Source: Marinifilaceae bacterium (GTDB lineage Bacteria; Bacteroidota; Bacteroidia; Bacteroidales; Marinifilaceae). From it: 36,373 nt of DNA. The notes under the pieces were generated by a model that saw only the letters and a program-made list of their open reading frames with translations, had not been told where the DNA came from and searched no databases. Shown here one piece after another: positions 1-6,950 of the stretch (position 1 is its first letter; each line of letters begins with the position of its first letter). A program made the position numbers and the translations under genes. The stretch is from positions 1-36,373 of the forward strand of contig JADGEF010000025.1 in NCBI GenBank assembly GCA_016744515.1. Direction: 5' to 3'.

Positions 1-3
1 CGT

Positions 4-99
4 CTCAGAAACTCAGATATCAGAAAAATACAAGGGTTTTTATACTCAGAAACTCAGATTTCTCAATAGACACGTGTAAATCGTCTCAGAAACTCAGAT
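4..99. repeat. Three copies of a 15-bp direct repeat
   Basis: The 15-mer ctcagaaactcagat occurs at 4-18, 45-59 and 85-99, so starts are 40-41 bp apart. Each copy is itself an imperfect doubling of ctcaga. Spacers differ in sequence. The array may continue left of the window. No function can be assigned; it resembles other short microsatellite-like arrays in this window. Confidence 0.7.
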
Positions 100-243
100 T
101 TTAAGAAAATCAACCAAAAAGTAAATAAGAAAGTCTGATATGAACATAAGACTTGTTAGAATAAAAAATGAAGAGTTGGTTAACATACAGTCTGTATTAG
201 AGAAATTAAATTTTATTTCAGACTGAATAATAACAACAGTTCG

Positions 244-375
244 TGAAATATGAGATTTGAGACATGAGATGATTTGCAAACTGCTAATATTCAATAACAT
301 TAGCAAAACGCCACCGATTACCAAACACACTCACTATCAACACATAACAAAATCTTACCAAACCATTGTAATAAT
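244..375. repeat. Dispersed intergenic element, copy A
   Basis: This stretch is collinear with 24678-24813. Both begin with a gaaatatgaga/gagatatgaga-like block containing two atgagat motifs, both carry a caa(a/g)ctgct motif next, and both end with a near-identical aaatctta..aaccattgtaataa block. The interior has drifted. It is probably an old dispersed non-coding repeat; no ends or target duplications can be defined by eye. Confidence 0.5.
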
Positions 376-520
376 GATTCTGCATTTATAAGAAAATTCC
401 TTTTAAATCAACAGTGTTCTTTTCCTTTTAGGGAACCCAAGCGAAGCTCGTGAACGCCATTAGTTTATTATATGGTGAACAAAGTGCTGACAGGCGAAAG
501 GGTAATTATAGTATAAAAAA

Positions 521-547
521 AGCCAACAGGATTTAATTCTATTGGCT
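521..547 (-). terminator. Rho-independent terminator of the peptidase gene
   Basis: On the minus strand the arms AGCCAA...TTGGCT extend inward with one mismatch and are followed at once by seven T residues (plus-strand A-run at 514-520). It lies 67 nt past the stop codon of the minus-strand peptidase gene, as expected for its terminator. Confidence 0.7.
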
Positions 548-613
548 CTTTCATATCTAAATAATAAATCAGGGGCAAGCCCCGAGGAATTCTATTGATT
601 AAAGAATATCATT

Positions 614-2800
614 TTACTTCAAATTCTCATTCAAAAAGTCAGTCATCATTCCATAAAGATGCAAACGGGTGTTTCCACCATAAATGCCATGGTTACGATT
701 GGTATACAAATGCATCTGGAATTTCTTATTATTCTGAACCAACTCTTCAGCTAATTCAAGGCTATTTTGCATATGCACATTATCGTCTGATGTACCGTGT
801 ATCAATAGAAATTTACCTTTCAACTGATCAGCAAAAGAGATAGGAGCATACTTATCGTAACCTTCAGGATTCTCCTGTGGTGTGCGCAGGTAACGCTCCG
901 AATAAATGCTATCGTAATATCGGTATGTGGTTACAGGAGCCACGGCAATTCCTGCTGCGAATACATCGGCACCACGAAACATGCAAAGCGAAGACATTTG
1001 TCCGCCAAAGCTCCAACCAAAAACGCCAATCTTAGCACCATCGATATAATCCAATCCTGCCATATATTTACCAGTCTCAATTAGGTCTATAGCTTCGAGA
1101 TTTTGCACTTGCATGTAAGTACATTTTTTAAAGGCTTCACCACGTGCACCAGTTCCGCGATTATCAACACAAACCACCACAAAACCTTCTTGAGCCAAAT
1201 ATTCGAACCATTCGAAACGGTAGCGATCAAGAACTCGCTGCGATCCTGGTCCTCCATAGAAAGTTAATAAGGCAGGATAGTTCTTCGACTTATCAAAGTC
1301 TGTCGGCTTAATCATGAAGGCGTTCAGCTGCACATCTTCCGATGTTTTGAAAGAGAAAAACTCGCGCTCTGGCAATTGATAATCTGCCATTCTATTTTTC
1401 AACGATGTATTATCTTCAAGAACGCGAATCTGTTTACCTTTTGCATTGTGCAAAGTCACCAAAGTTGGTGTCTTGGTGTTCGAGAAATAATTGATATAGT
1501 ATTTGAATCCATTTGAAAAAACAGCCGAATTTGTTCCCACATCTGTACTCATCTTCTTCGTACGCTTTCCTTTAATATCAACAGCATAAATCTCGCGCTG
1601 CAATGGCGATACTGCTGCTGCCTGATAATAGAATAACTTTTTAGCCTCATCGTAACCTAAGAACTGTGTTACTTCCCAATCTCCTTTGGTAATTTGTCGC
1701 TTAAAGGTTCCATCTATATCATACAAGTAGATGTGATTGAAACCTGATTTTTCACTGGTTAAAATAATAGATTTTCCATCTTTAGTATAAGTCAAATCAT
1801 CGTTCACATCAATCCAAGCTTTATTCTTTTCTTCATAAATCAACTTGGTGTCACCTGTTTTAACATCGGCAAACAAAAGTTCATAATGGTTCTGATGACG
1901 GTTCATACGAACCATACTCAAAACCTCAGAGTTACGTGTCCACTTAATTCTTGGAATATATTGATCGGTTTCCTCACCCACATTCATTGTTTGTGTCTTT
2001 TCCGACTCCAAATCGTAAACATGGATACTCACAATAGAGTTATCCTCTCCTGCTTTCGGATACTTAAACGTATAGTTTTCTGGATAAAGCGCATTTTCTT
2101 TTCTCTCAGGACATCTGCCTTTGAAAACAGTCATATTGAATTGCTTCACGCGAGATTCGTCGAAACGCATAAAAGCAATTCGCTTACCATCTGGCGACCA
2201 TTGAAAGCCTTTCCAGAATGAAAACTCTTCTTCGTAAACCCAATCAGGTGCACCATTAATTATCTGATTATATTTTCCATCGAAAGTGAACTGCTTCTCA
2301 TCACTTGTTTTCAAATCTTTAATAAAAAGATTATTGTCGCGAAAAAAACAAATTTGATCTCCCGCTGGTGAAAAATCAGCCAATTGCTGACGTCCTGTTG
2401 AAAGAGGTTCTAATTGATTATTTGCTTTATCGTAAACAAAGAACTCGGCAGAGTATGAATGTCGGTAAATATTAACTCGATTACTTGCCAACAAAAGCTT
2501 CTTTTCATCAGATGAAAACTGATAACTATCAATTTTCTTAATAGTTGTATTCTCCATTTTCGATAAATCGAAAAGTACATTAATCAATTTTCCAGTGGCA
2601 TAAGCGAATTTCTCAATGCGTTGCCCATCTTTTAAAATCGTATAATGTAAACCATCGTTCATCGAACGTAGTCCATAAACCGATTTTGCATTAAAAGTCC
2701 CGTTTAAGGTCACATCTTCGAGAGTAATTTTCTTTGTACCATTTTGTGCTCCTACCAAGCAAGCAATTAATAACAATGGGATTAATAATAAACGTTTCAT
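614..2800 (-). CDS. Dipeptidyl peptidase IV-like S9 serine peptidase
   Basis: This 728-residue protein is predicted to remove Xaa-Pro (or Xaa-Hyp) dipeptides from peptide N termini, probably in the periplasm or at the cell surface. The first 19 residues form a signal peptide (hydrophobic core ending in LVGAQ). A beta-propeller DPP-IV N-terminal domain follows, carrying DWVYEEEF at 186-193; in this family the double Glu anchors the substrate's free amino terminus. The C-terminal alpha/beta-hydrolase has Ser597 in GWSFGG, the Asp in GTSDDNVH (about 672-673) and His704 in RNHGIYG, so the triad is complete. Length matches bacterial DPP-IV. The gene lies downstream of the hydroxyproline-dehydratase gene on the same strand, and its 5' leader is a heptamer repeat array ending 6 bp before the ATG. 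Family assignment is firm; the link to collagen peptides is inferred from the neighbours. Confidence 0.93.
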   Translation of the reverse strand: MKRLLLIPLLLIACLVGAQNGTKKITLEDVTLNGTFNAKSVYGLRSMNDGLHYTILKDGQRIEKFAYATGKLINVLFDLSKMENTTIKKIDSYQFSSDEKKLLLASNRVNIYRHSYSAEFFVYDKANNQLEPLSTGRQQLADFSPAGDQICFFRDNNLFIKDLKTSDEKQFTFDGKYNQIINGAPDWVYEEEFSFWKGFQWSPDGKRIAFMRFDESRVKQFNMTVFKGRCPERKENALYPENYTFKYPKAGEDNSIVSIHVYDLESEKTQTMNVGEETDQYIPRIKWTRNSEVLSMVRMNRHQNHYELLFADVKTGDTKLIYEEKNKAWIDVNDDLTYTKDGKSIILTSEKSGFNHIYLYDIDGTFKRQITKGDWEVTQFLGYDEAKKLFYYQAAAVSPLQREIYAVDIKGKRTKKMSTDVGTNSAVFSNGFKYYINYFSNTKTPTLVTLHNAKGKQIRVLEDNTSLKNRMADYQLPEREFFSFKTSEDVQLNAFMIKPTDFDKSKNYPALLTFYGGPGSQRVLDRYRFEWFEYLAQEGFVVVCVDNRGTGARGEAFKKCTYMQVQNLEAIDLIETGKYMAGLDYIDGAKIGVFGWSFGGQMSSLCMFRGADVFAAGIAVAPVTTYRYYDSIYSERYLRTPQENPEGYDKYAPISFADQLKGKFLLIHGTSDDNVHMQNSLELAEELVQNNKKFQMHLYTNRNHGIYGGNTRLHLYGMMTDFLNENLK

Positions 2801-2806
2801 ATATCA

Positions 2807-2980
2807 GGTTAAAGGATAAAGTGATAAGGTTAAAGGATAAAGTGATAAGGTTAAAGGTTAAAGGTTAAAGGTTAAAGTAAAAAGGTTAAAGTGATAAGGT
2901 TAAAGTGATAAGGTTAAAGTGATAAGGTTAAAGTAAAAAGGTTAAAGGATAAAATTAAAGGTTAAAGTAAAAAGGTTAAA
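2807..2980. repeat. Heptamer tandem array in the peptidase 5' leader
   Basis: The 174 bp parse almost perfectly into 25 units of 7 bp (one is 6 bp, at 2954-2959). GGTTAAA alternates with GGATAAA, GTGATAA or GTAAAAA, and four GGTTAAA units stand in a row at 2849-2876. On the minus strand the array is the pyrimidine-rich sequence immediately upstream of the peptidase ATG at 2798-2800. Slippage would change promoter-to-start distance rather than the reading frame. Confidence 0.85.
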
Positions 2981-2982
2981 TC

Positions 2983-3076
2983 ATGGCTACATGGTTTAAT
3001 TGTTACATGGTCACATTGTCAAAATTGCTCTAAAATGAAACAGTTGAACAATCTAGCCATATAACAATGTGACCAT
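2983..3076. repeat. Octamer units forming a fold-back inverted repeat
   Basis: Perfect 13-bp arms atggtcacattgt (3007-3019) and acaatgtgaccat (3064-3076) face each other, with a second pair ATGGCTA (2983-2989) / TAGCCAT (3054-3060). Each side reads as degenerate 8-bp units such as tacatggt, ttaattgt, cacattgt and the complementary gtgaccat. The element starts 6 nt after the dehydratase stop codon and could act as a weak 3' hairpin for that transcript; the 44-nt inner loop makes a classical terminator unlikely. Confidence 0.6.
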
Positions 3077-3082
3077 TTAGTA

Positions 3083-5446
3083 TTAAAACTCAGTATGTTC
3101 GCTTCTTCGGATAATTTCGTTCTGAAGATCTTCACCCAAATCATTGAAGTAATCACTATATCCAGCAACACGAACAATTAGGTCTTTATGAGCCTCAGGG
3201 TTCTTTTGTGCATCGCGAAGTGTATCAGCATTAACCACATTGAACTGAATATGATGCCCATCCATACGGAAATACGAACGTACCAAATTCATAACTTGCG
3301 TGATTCCTGCCTCATCTTCCATAAACTGAGGACTGAATTTCTGATTCAACAAAGTTCCTCCTGTTCGAAGATGATCGATTTTTGCTGCCGATTTCACAAC
3401 TGCTGTTGGTCCCTTCGTATCAGCTCCCTGATATGGTGAAATCCCTTCAGAAAGTGGCATTTCAGCCAAACGACCGTCTGGTGTTGCTGCCATTATATTC
3501 CCAAAATAAACATGGCAAGTGGTTGGTAGCATATTAATACGGAATACCCCACCCTTAGCAGTTGGTCTGCCATTAACTGCCTCATAAAATGTTTCGAAAA
3601 TGTCTATAGCTAAATCATCAGCATAATCATCGTCGTTACCATATTTAGGTGTTTTGTAAATTAAATCACTTCTCAGCTGATCGTATCCCTCGAAGTTAGC
3701 CTCCATAGCCTTTTTCAAGTCAACTAAACTTACTTTTTCTTTATCAAACACATTGAATTTAATTGAAGCGAACATATCGCTCAAACTTCCTAAACCAACA
3801 CCTTGAACATAGGATGTGTTGTAACGCGCACCACCCGCATTATAATCTCTACCATTGCTAATACAATCGTCAACTAAAACAGATAGGAATGGCACAGGAA
3901 GGTAAGTCGCATAAAGGCGCTCAATCACATTATTCCCTCTAAGTTTGATATTAGCAAAATGCTGCACTTGCTTTTGCCAAGCAGCAAATAGTTCTTCGTA
4001 AGAATTAAAACTCGACAATTCACCTGTTTGTAAACCAATTTGTTTTCCCTTACGAGGATCAACACCATTGTTCATGGTTACTTCGAGAATTTTAGCTAAG
4101 TTGAAATAGCCACTCAAGCTGTAATTCTCCGTTCCAAAAGCTCCCGTTTCAACACAGCCTGAACATCCACCATTACGTGCATCTTCAATACTTTTTCCTT
4201 GACGAAGCATCTCCTGAATAACCGCATCGGTATTGAAAATAGATGGCTGACCAAATCCTGTTTTCACAATTCGAAGTGCTCGCTTAATAAAGCGATCTGG
4301 ATTTTTCTTACTCAGCTGAACCATTGAACTAGGCTGTAACAATCGCATTTCCTCTATCACATTCAGAATGACATAGGACATATCGTTCACAGCATCAGAT
4401 CCATCTTCTTTTAAACCACCAACATTAATCAGACAGAAATCGGTATAGGTACTACTTTCCATAGCCGTTACTCCCATTTTAGGTGGAGCAGGATGATTAT
4501 TGAATTTGATCCAAAACGCATGAAGTAATTCATACATACTATCTTCAGATAACTTACCCGTCTTCACTTCCTTCTCGTAAAAAGGTAGCAAGTGCTGATC
4601 TAAACGTCCAGGGTTAAATGAATCCCAAGGGTTCAATTCTGAAATTACACCCAAGTGAATAAACCAATAATGTTGCAAAGCCTCGTGCATGGTTTCTGGT
4701 GCATGGGCTGGCACTCGACGACAAACTTTAGCCATCTGTTCCAATTCAGCTTTTCTATTAGCATCCTTCTCTGCCTCTGCCAAACTTTCCAATTCATCAG
4801 CATGGCGTTCTGCGAAATGAATAATACCATCACAAACAATAGCCATTGCTTTCAGCTCTTCCTGCTTGTCGTACGCTTCGGTATCATTAAGGAAATCCAA
4901 AGTGTCAATTGCTTTTGCAATATCTTGCTTTACATCGAGAAAACCTCTTTGAAACATTTTCTTTCCTAATACAGTATGGCCAGGTGCACGTTGCTCTTGA
5001 AATTCAGTAAAAATTCCAGCTTCGTAGGCATTCAACCATTCTGGAGTCATATTACCAATCAACTTATCGCGATTAGTTTTCCCTGTCCAGAAAGGAATGA
5101 TACTCTCCTCGTAAACATTGAACGTTTCCTCATATACTTTAAAAGAAACCTTCTCTCTTTCGTTCAATATCTTAAGATCATCCAAAGAGTGAATACAAAT
5201 CTCAGGATAAGTAGGACATGCTTTAGGCACAGGTCCGCGTTCACCAACGATTAGCTCATTAGGATTGATACAGATCTTTTTATTGGCAAAAAAGTGTTTG
5301 AATGATAAAGCACGTTTTACAGGTGTTGAAACCATTTGTGCCTCATTTGATTTATAAAATTCGGTCATTAACAAAGCGCGCTCAGGCGATATGCAGTTGA
5401 TAGCATTTAAACTTTGTTCTCTTAGTTGTTGTATTCTTTTGTTCAT
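3083..5446 (-). CDS. hypD: Glycyl radical enzyme, trans-4-hydroxy-L-proline dehydratase
   Basis: This 787-residue protein is predicted to dehydrate trans-4-hydroxy-L-proline to 1-pyrroline-5-carboxylate in the anaerobic cytoplasm; the product can be reduced to proline. The glycyl radical loop VRVAGYSDYF places the radical on Gly762. The thiyl Cys431 and Glu433 lie in GGCSGCVETG. Residues recalled from the Clostridioides difficile HypD structure are all present at a constant offset of -3: F149, H157, D275, S331, D336, F337, C431, E433, Y447 and G762. This constant offset, with the near-identical stretch AYEAGIFTEF, separates it from pyruvate formate-lyase, glycerol dehydratase and choline lyase. 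It follows the activase by 44 bp (an AT-rich gap with a twice-repeated aattatcaatta motif) and precedes the peptidase gene. No proC is in the window. Substrate assignment comes from residue matching, not assay. Confidence 0.9.
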   Translation of the reverse strand: MNKRIQQLREQSLNAINCISPERALLMTEFYKSNEAQMVSTPVKRALSFKHFFANKKICINPNELIVGERGPVPKACPTYPEICIHSLDDLKILNEREKVSFKVYEETFNVYEESIIPFWTGKTNRDKLIGNMTPEWLNAYEAGIFTEFQEQRAPGHTVLGKKMFQRGFLDVKQDIAKAIDTLDFLNDTEAYDKQEELKAMAIVCDGIIHFAERHADELESLAEAEKDANRKAELEQMAKVCRRVPAHAPETMHEALQHYWFIHLGVISELNPWDSFNPGRLDQHLLPFYEKEVKTGKLSEDSMYELLHAFWIKFNNHPAPPKMGVTAMESSTYTDFCLINVGGLKEDGSDAVNDMSYVILNVIEEMRLLQPSSMVQLSKKNPDRFIKRALRIVKTGFGQPSIFNTDAVIQEMLRQGKSIEDARNGGCSGCVETGAFGTENYSLSGYFNLAKILEVTMNNGVDPRKGKQIGLQTGELSSFNSYEELFAAWQKQVQHFANIKLRGNNVIERLYATYLPVPFLSVLVDDCISNGRDYNAGGARYNTSYVQGVGLGSLSDMFASIKFNVFDKEKVSLVDLKKAMEANFEGYDQLRSDLIYKTPKYGNDDDYADDLAIDIFETFYEAVNGRPTAKGGVFRINMLPTTCHVYFGNIMAATPDGRLAEMPLSEGISPYQGADTKGPTAVVKSAAKIDHLRTGGTLLNQKFSPQFMEDEAGITQVMNLVRSYFRMDGHHIQFNVVNADTLRDAQKNPEAHKDLIVRVAGYSDYFNDLGEDLQNEIIRRSEHTEF

Positions 5447-5490
5447 GTCTTTTTAATTAAAAATTATCAATTAATAATTATCAATTGTTC

Positions 5491-6285
5491 TTAACCGCCC
5501 ACACTTACCTTATAACCTGATTCACGAAAAATAGCTTGTACCCATTTTGTATCCTCTTCCATCAATGAAGGGATATTGGGCATGTTATTTTCAATTCCAA
5601 AACGTCGGAATTTATCCTGTCCTGTTCTATGATAAGGCAGAATATGAAACTCAAGTTTCTTAGGCAGTTGATTTAAAAAATCGAGCATCATGTTGATATT
5701 CTCTTCGGAATCATTAAAACCTGGAATCATTGGAAAACGAATAATGATCTTCTTTCCTTTTTCAGCCAAATATTTCAAATTCTCAAGTATCAACTTATTA
5801 GATACACCCGTATGTGCTATATGATCTTCAGCTATCATATGCTTTAGATCGAATAGGAACAGGTCCACATAATCGATAATACGATCCATTTTATCCTTAG
5901 TTGCATAAGCTGTCGTATCTAGTGCGGTATGAATTTCTCTTTCCTTGCAAGCTTTTAAAATTGCCTCAAGAAAATCGATTTGCATCAGTGGTTCTCCACC
6001 ACTAAAGGTTACACCACCACCCGATTCATCGAAGAAGAGTTGATCATTTTCTATTTCAGAAATTAGCTGATCTAAACTGTAAGTTTTACCAATTTCGGTT
6101 TCATCGGCAACTTTTACGTCTCCCATACGATTACTACTACATATGCTTTCAATGCCTGCCTTATAGGATTCAGGGTTGTGGCACCAAACACATCGCAACG
6201 GACAGCCTTTAAAGAATATAGATGTACGTATTCCAGGACCATCATGCACCGCATAACGCTTAATATCAAACACAATTGCTTGCAT
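5491..6285 (-). CDS. Glycyl radical enzyme activase (radical SAM, short form)
   Basis: This 264-residue radical-SAM enzyme should install the glycyl radical on the dehydratase encoded 44 bp downstream. The start of the protein holds the activase signature YAVHDGPGIRT and the [4Fe-4S] motif C28-x3-C32-x2-C35 in GCPLRCVWCHNPES. SGGEP (95-99), which contacts the SAM amino group, follows. Most activases partnered with dehydratase-type enzymes, including the clostridial HypD partner as I recall it, carry an inserted ferredoxin-like domain with two extra Fe-S clusters after the first motif. Here only about 26 residues (41-66) fill that position and they contain a single Cys, so the protein has the compact architecture of pyruvate formate-lyase activases. 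It is the first gene of the presumed operon, behind a hairpin-rich leader. HypE-type partner function is inferred from adjacency. Confidence 0.88.
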   Translation of the reverse strand: MQAIVFDIKRYAVHDGPGIRTSIFFKGCPLRCVWCHNPESYKAGIESICSSNRMGDVKVADETEIGKTYSLDQLISEIENDQLFFDESGGGVTFSGGEPLMQIDFLEAILKACKEREIHTALDTTAYATKDKMDRIIDYVDLFLFDLKHMIAEDHIAHTGVSNKLILENLKYLAEKGKKIIIRFPMIPGFNDSEENINMMLDFLNQLPKKLEFHILPYHRTGQDKFRRFGIENNMPNIPSLMEEDTKWVQAIFRESGYKVSVGG

Positions 6286-6301
6286 TATTCTTAAACTTAT
6301 G

Positions 6302-6361
6302 AATACGAAAATACCACAAGTTGCAATTCTCCCATTAAGGATATGCCTTGGTATTCGTATT
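6302..6361 (-). promoter_or_regulatory. Structured 5' leader of the activase-dehydratase operon
   Basis: Read on the minus strand, arm AATACGAATACCAAG (6347-6361) pairs with CTTGTGGTATTTTCGTATT (6302-6320), leaving one single-nt and one two-nt bulge. The 26-nt interior can form further pairs (TCC/GGGA, GCA/TGC). The stem ends 16 nt upstream of the activase ATG, so it would sit at the 5' end of the mRNA near the ribosome-binding region. I recognise no known riboswitch class. Confidence 0.45.
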
Positions 6362-6416
6362 GCAATTAATAAAGTGTGAATTATATTATCCGACCCGATA
6401 GAAAATGGTCGATTCT

Positions 6417-6494
6417 TACCTTAGAGTAAGGTAGAAGTATATATATGCGGGATCAGCAAATCCAACATTCGTATAAACCTTTATAGGAAGGTTT
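6417..6494. other. Two short perfect hairpins upstream of the leader stem
   Basis: TACCTTA-GAG-TAAGGTA occupies 6417-6433 and AAACCTT-TATAGG-AAGGTTT occupies 6475-6494. On the plus strand the second is followed by two more T residues and resembles a weak terminator, but no plus-strand gene precedes it. They may be protein-binding palindromes or part of a longer minus-strand leader for the glycyl radical operon. Confidence 0.4.
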
Positions 6495-6697
6495 TTGTGT
6501 AACGGTATTTGTCTTCATGTTTACAGACGTTTATCAACTCTGTAAAGTTATTATTTTTTTCGAGTTGAGAAAATGACTAATATTCTATTTTGGATTAAGG
6601 ATAAGCAAATTCTAACGCAAAACCGCCAAGCTAAACGCAAAGGACACAAAGAATAGAAGAATTATAAATAAACTCTACGTTCTTAGTGGTTAAGTTT

Positions 6698-6868
6698 TTA
6701 ATTCTTTCTTATCATTCCAATATGAAGAATTCCATCTTCTAGATATTCTTCTCCTTTTTGAATGAACCCGTGAGATCCATAAAATTTCTTCAAATATTTT
6801 TGTGCTGATATTTTAATGGTATCCTCTCCGTAATGTTCTTTTATAGACACTAAAATTATATCTAAATT
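6698..6868 (-). pseudogene. C-terminal remnant of an ElaA-like GNAT acetyltransferase
   Basis: The minus strand is open for 56 codons and ends with TAA at 6698-6700. Its translation includes KISAQKYLKKFY, then GSHGF and EDGILHIGM, matching the acetyl-CoA-binding end of the ElaA branch of GNAT enzymes (typical AQ-x-YL-x2-FY, GF, YLEDGI-H-x2-M). An in-frame stop at 6869-6871 lies just upstream, and the N-terminal two thirds of the roughly 150-residue family are missing with no trace in other frames. It is therefore a dead fragment. The flanking sequence is intergenic-repeat-like, consistent with an old deletion. Confidence 0.75.
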
Positions 6869-6950
6869 TTAGTGCAATTAAATTCGTGAATTACACGCAA
6901 TTATTACCTTTAATAAATATTCTATCATCAGAACTCAACTCTTTTAAAAT

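Larger units (their letters stand above)
1..613. other. Gene-free region with repeats and a terminator
   Basis: No convincing gene is visible in these 613 bases. Identifiable content is three copies of a 15-mer (4-99), one copy of a dispersed element (244-375), a terminator for the downstream peptidase gene (521-547) and a short GGGG-CAAG-CCCC hairpin at 572-583. A 78-codon minus-strand open frame at 94-330 overlaps the repeats and looks accidental. Confidence 0.6.
6286..6950. other. Intergenic region between divergent activase and NfeD genes
   Basis: This 665-bp gap holds, from left to right, a long imperfect stem next to the activase start (6302-6361), two short hairpins (6417-6433, 6475-6494), a stretch around 6610-6655 with repeated cgcaaa/acacaaag words, and a decayed acetyltransferase tail (6698-6868). 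No intact gene was found. Promoters for both divergent genes must lie here, but no confident -7/-33 pair could be picked. Confidence 0.6.

Noticed and set aside
94-330. 78-codon minus-strand open frame with a hydrophobic translation
   Set aside because: It overlaps the 15-mer repeat and the dispersed element, which has no equivalent frame at its second copy; the hydrophobicity reflects AT-rich sequence.
595-843. 82-codon plus-strand frame over the end of the peptidase gene
   Set aside because: It is antisense to the conserved catalytic C terminus of the DPP-IV-like protein and has no independent support.
3083-5446. Pyruvate formate-lyase
   Set aside because: Pyruvate formate-lyase has two adjacent active-site cysteines; here a single Cys in SGCVETG with the following Glu and the HypD residue set indicates a dehydratase.
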